DNA of 41,550 nucleotides from positions 1 through 41,550 of IMG/VR virus record IMGVR_UViG_3300044627_003686. One strand, 5' to 3'. Position 1 is the stretch's first letter; every line of letters begins with the position of its first letter. The position numbers were made by a program, and so were the translations under genes. The notes beneath the pieces are model-generated. The model was not told where the DNA came from. It saw only the letters and a program-made list of their open reading frames with translations, and ran no database searches. Positions 39,782 through 41,550 of the stretch are shown one piece after another. The DNA comes from a virus.

Positions 39782-40648
39782 ATGGCGCGATCTCGACTGT
39801 GGGATCTGTATCAAAATCACAAGTTCCATCTATTCGACATCACCGAGTCCACAGCGCTCACGTCGTTCCTTGATCGACGTGACGCGCTGCTCGGGCTCGG
39901 CGGTGCGATCTCGGGCCTGCGCGCGCCGCGTCAGGTGCTCTCGCCCCAATACGCCTTCCAGAGCATCACCGCGCCGAGCTTGACGCTCGACTATGAGGAG
40001 ATGAAGTCTGGGACAAACCCGTTCAAGCGCCACGTCCCCACAGACGCGGAGGTGGACCCGCTGACGCTGACGCGCGGCGTGTTCATAGGCGACTCGGACT
40101 TCTACGACTGGATCATCACAGCGGTCTATGGCCGATCGGTGTACCGCCGCAAGCTGATGCTTGTCCAGCTCTTCAACCCTCCCCCGACTTTTGATGTGGG
40201 CGCGCTGGGCACGATCAACCCCACGGTGTCATGGGTCCAGCTCGTCGGCGGGCTCGTCACGACCACAGCAGAGAGTGAGGTGGCGGGCGGCGCGGCCAAG
40301 GCGCTCTCATCTGCCGCCGCCGCCGCCGCTGTCGCCTCGACGTTTGCCGCAGGGCTCGGCGCTCAGGCCGCGAGCAACGCGATCAACAGCGGGCTCAACA
40401 GCACGGTGCTCGGGCTCACGCCTGCCGACATCCTCGCGGCGGTGACGGCGCGCGTGTGGGTGCTGCATGACTGCGTGCCTGCGTCATACAAGTCCACGTC
40501 AGACTTTGACGCGAACAGCGCCGACATCGGGCTCCAAGAGCTTGAGATCCGCATGGAGCGCTTTGAGGAGTTCACGATGGACACCAAGCCCATCACCACG
40601 CCGCTTGGCTCCACGATCGCGGGCGCCGTCTTGAACGGGCTGACGTGA
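39782..40648 (+). CDS. Second tail-tube-like protein with Ala-rich insert
   Basis: This encodes 288 residues. Parts align in pattern with the tube protein: FQSITAPSLTLDYEEMKSG, LTLTRGVFIGDSDFYDW, and a C-terminal LQELEIRMERFEEF. It is about 100 residues longer. The extra part includes an Ala-rich segment (SSAAAAAAVASTFAAGLG) that is hydrophobic. It could be a tube initiator or a tail-end cap placed at the baseplate or neck. The ATG has GGAG upstream. It is probably a paralogue of the gene at 39151. Confidence 0.65.
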   Translation: MARSRLWDLYQNHKFHLFDITESTALTSFLDRRDALLGLGGAISGLRAPRQVLSPQYAFQSITAPSLTLDYEEMKSGTNPFKRHVPTDAEVDPLTLTRGVFIGDSDFYDWIITAVYGRSVYRRKLMLVQLFNPPPTFDVGALGTINPTVSWVQLVGGLVTTTAESEVAGGAAKALSSAAAAAAVASTFAAGLGAQAASNAINSGLNSTVLGLTPADILAAVTARVWVLHDCVPASYKSTSDFDANSADIGLQELEIRMERFEEFTMDTKPITTPLGSTIAGAVLNGLT

Positions 40649-40671
40649 CCCCCTCCCCCGCTGGTGTGAAG

Positions 40672-40887
40672 ATGAAGACCTGCTCTTGCCGTGCCTGTAC
40701 CAGTATCAGCGACCGATACGAGAGCGCCACGACGACGGCCAACCTCTCTGCCTACCCTGTTCCGATCGGCGGCGCCCCGCTGCGCAACACGTTCTCTGAG
40801 CCGATCGCGATCGTGAGCCGATCCGCCGCGCGCCGACGCCGCAGGCAGGAGCGCCAGCGGCGTCGCGGAGAGCTGCCCGCTTGGTGA
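40672..40887 (+). CDS. Small basic Cys-containing protein of uncertain reality
   Basis: This encodes about 71 residues from the ATG at 40672. The N terminus has CSCRAC, part of which is encoded by repeat copy J in an alternative frame. The middle (LSAYPVPIGGAPLRNTF) looks like a real protein, and the C-terminal part is very rich in Arg. The gap between the tube-like gene and the next gene would otherwise be empty. It may be real but small. Confidence 0.4.
   Translation: MKTCSCRACTSISDRYESATTTANLSAYPVPIGGAPLRNTFSEPIAIVSRSAARRRRRQERQRRRGELPAW
40691..40714 (+). repeat. Dispersed repeat, copy J
   Basis: The core has one mismatch (CCTGTACCAGTATCAGC, 40694-40710) and the trailing GACC of copy I. 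It lies 43 bases after the stop of the second tube-like gene. Confidence 0.75.
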
Positions 40888-40997
40888 TGTGGGGAGGTTG
40901 ACGATCGCGTGTGATCCAACGTAGGGTCTTTAACCGATGTGGCTGCGCATGATGATGTGACGCGCCGCGCGGGATCTATCCAACGTGAGGAGACACG

Positions 40998-41550
40998 ATG
41001 AGCGATCAAGGTGAGATGCAGGGAGATGGGGTAGAGGTGCCGCCAGCAGCGCCGCCCCGCACCGCTGGCAAGGTGGAGATCGACACGACAAAGCTGCCCG
41101 CGACGCAGCTCTTTGGCATGGTGCATCTGCCGCGCGGCGTCATGGACAAGGATGGCGTGCTGCATCGCGCTGTCTCGATCAAGCAGATGAGCGGCAAGCA
41201 CGCGGCGTCGCTCGTGACGGGCGGCAACTTCGACAAGAACCGCCTGCTCAACGTGCTCTGCGACTGCTGCGTCTCGTTTGGCGACTACACCGCACCTGCC
41301 GATGCCAAGCAAATCCGCGAGATGTTGACCAGCGACGTGCTGATCGTCGAGCAGCAATATCTCCTCCTTCAGCTCCGTCAGCTCGCGCTTGGCCCGGTGT
41401 ATGACTACACGGCGCGCTGCCCGAATGTTGATCGCTGCGAGCATGTGGGCGAGTATTCGGTGAACCTGCCCGACCTCACGTTCACAGGCGATATGGATGG
41501 CTCCCCCGTTCGCGTGATGGATTTTGAGAACCAAGACGGGAAGGTGTGGA
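40998..41550 (+). CDS. Tail assembly/gp26-like protein, cut by the window end
   Basis: At least 184 residues are visible and the gene runs off the end. The ATG has GTGAGGAG 5 bases upstream. After an acidic Pro-rich start, the pattern HRAVSIKQMSGKHAASLV, a helix with LLNVLCDCCVSFGDY, then LLLQLRQLALGPVYDYTARC and DRCEHVGEYSVNLPDL suits a baseplate or tail-assembly protein of the T4 gp26-like group, with Cys residues that may form a zinc ribbon. The place after the tube genes supports this. Part of the protein is unseen. Confidence 0.55.
   Translation, partial: MSDQGEMQGDGVEVPPAAPPRTAGKVEIDTTKLPATQLFGMVHLPRGVMDKDGVLHRAVSIKQMSGKHAASLVTGGNFDKNRLLNVLCDCCVSFGDYTAPADAKQIREMLTSDVLIVEQQYLLLQLRQLALGPVYDYTARCPNVDRCEHVGEYSVNLPDLTFTGDMDGSPVRVMDFENQDGKVW

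Noticed and set aside
1-41550. tRNA genes, CRISPR arrays, integrase, insertion sequences and lysis genes
   Set aside because: None was recognised by reading. A tRNA could be missed without a covariance search, so absence is not proven.

Overview
The window is a piece of a GC-rich, tailed, contractile (T4-like, myovirus) bacteriophage genome. Every convincing gene is on the + strand. Genes are packed tightly, with many ATGA/TTGA stop-start overlaps and good GGAG-type ribosome sites. The virion genes follow the T4 order: terminase, portal, prohead core, prohead protease, gp23-like capsid, neck, sheath, tube. The host cannot be named from the sequence. Strong Shine-Dalgarno sites argue for a GC-rich bacterium that uses them. 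No integrase, tRNA, CRISPR array, lysis gene or host gene was seen.

Layout. Bases 1-531 hold no confident gene. They contain a facing pair of a dispersed repeat, a dense cluster of GATC sites, and a candidate promoter flanked by two near-palindromic sites. Bases 532-3112 hold small unknown genes, a degraded uracil-DNA-glycosylase-like protein and a possible small membrane protein. Bases 3175-14052 form a replication and recombination module: UvrD/Rep-like helicase, SNF2/UvrW-like helicase, DnaC-like loader, DnaB-like helicase and CHC2/TOPRIM primase. Bases 14067-17136 hold a GroES-like candidate, a peptide-deformylase-like protein lacking catalytic residues, a MazG-like fusion and thymidylate synthase. 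Bases 17257-19785 hold a RuvC-like resolvase candidate and a possible DNA-binding protein. A rho-independent terminator at 19812-19852 closes this half.

From 19891 to the end is the virion module: small-terminase candidate, large terminase, portal, two charged core-like proteins, a protease fused to a coiled-coil scaffold-like region, major capsid protein, a run of neck, connector and unknown genes, tail sheath, two tube-like proteins, and a partial gp26/tail-assembly-like gene. A two-HxT (2H) phosphoesterase lies inside the neck genes and is a candidate counter-defence enzyme. Long hairpins lie in many of the late intergenic gaps.

The least explained feature is a roughly 23-35 bp dispersed repeat with core CCTGTACCTGTATCAGC. 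It occurs ten times, plus one weak copy. It overlaps gene stop codons, or reads in frame as the linker peptide AAPVPVSA, or faces another copy to form a perfect 23-bp inverted repeat. Other points worth a second look are the deformylase-like protein, a helicase loader without a P-loop lysine, a beta-domain motif shared by capsid and sheath, and an alpha-CTD/HhH-like domain in a late gene.
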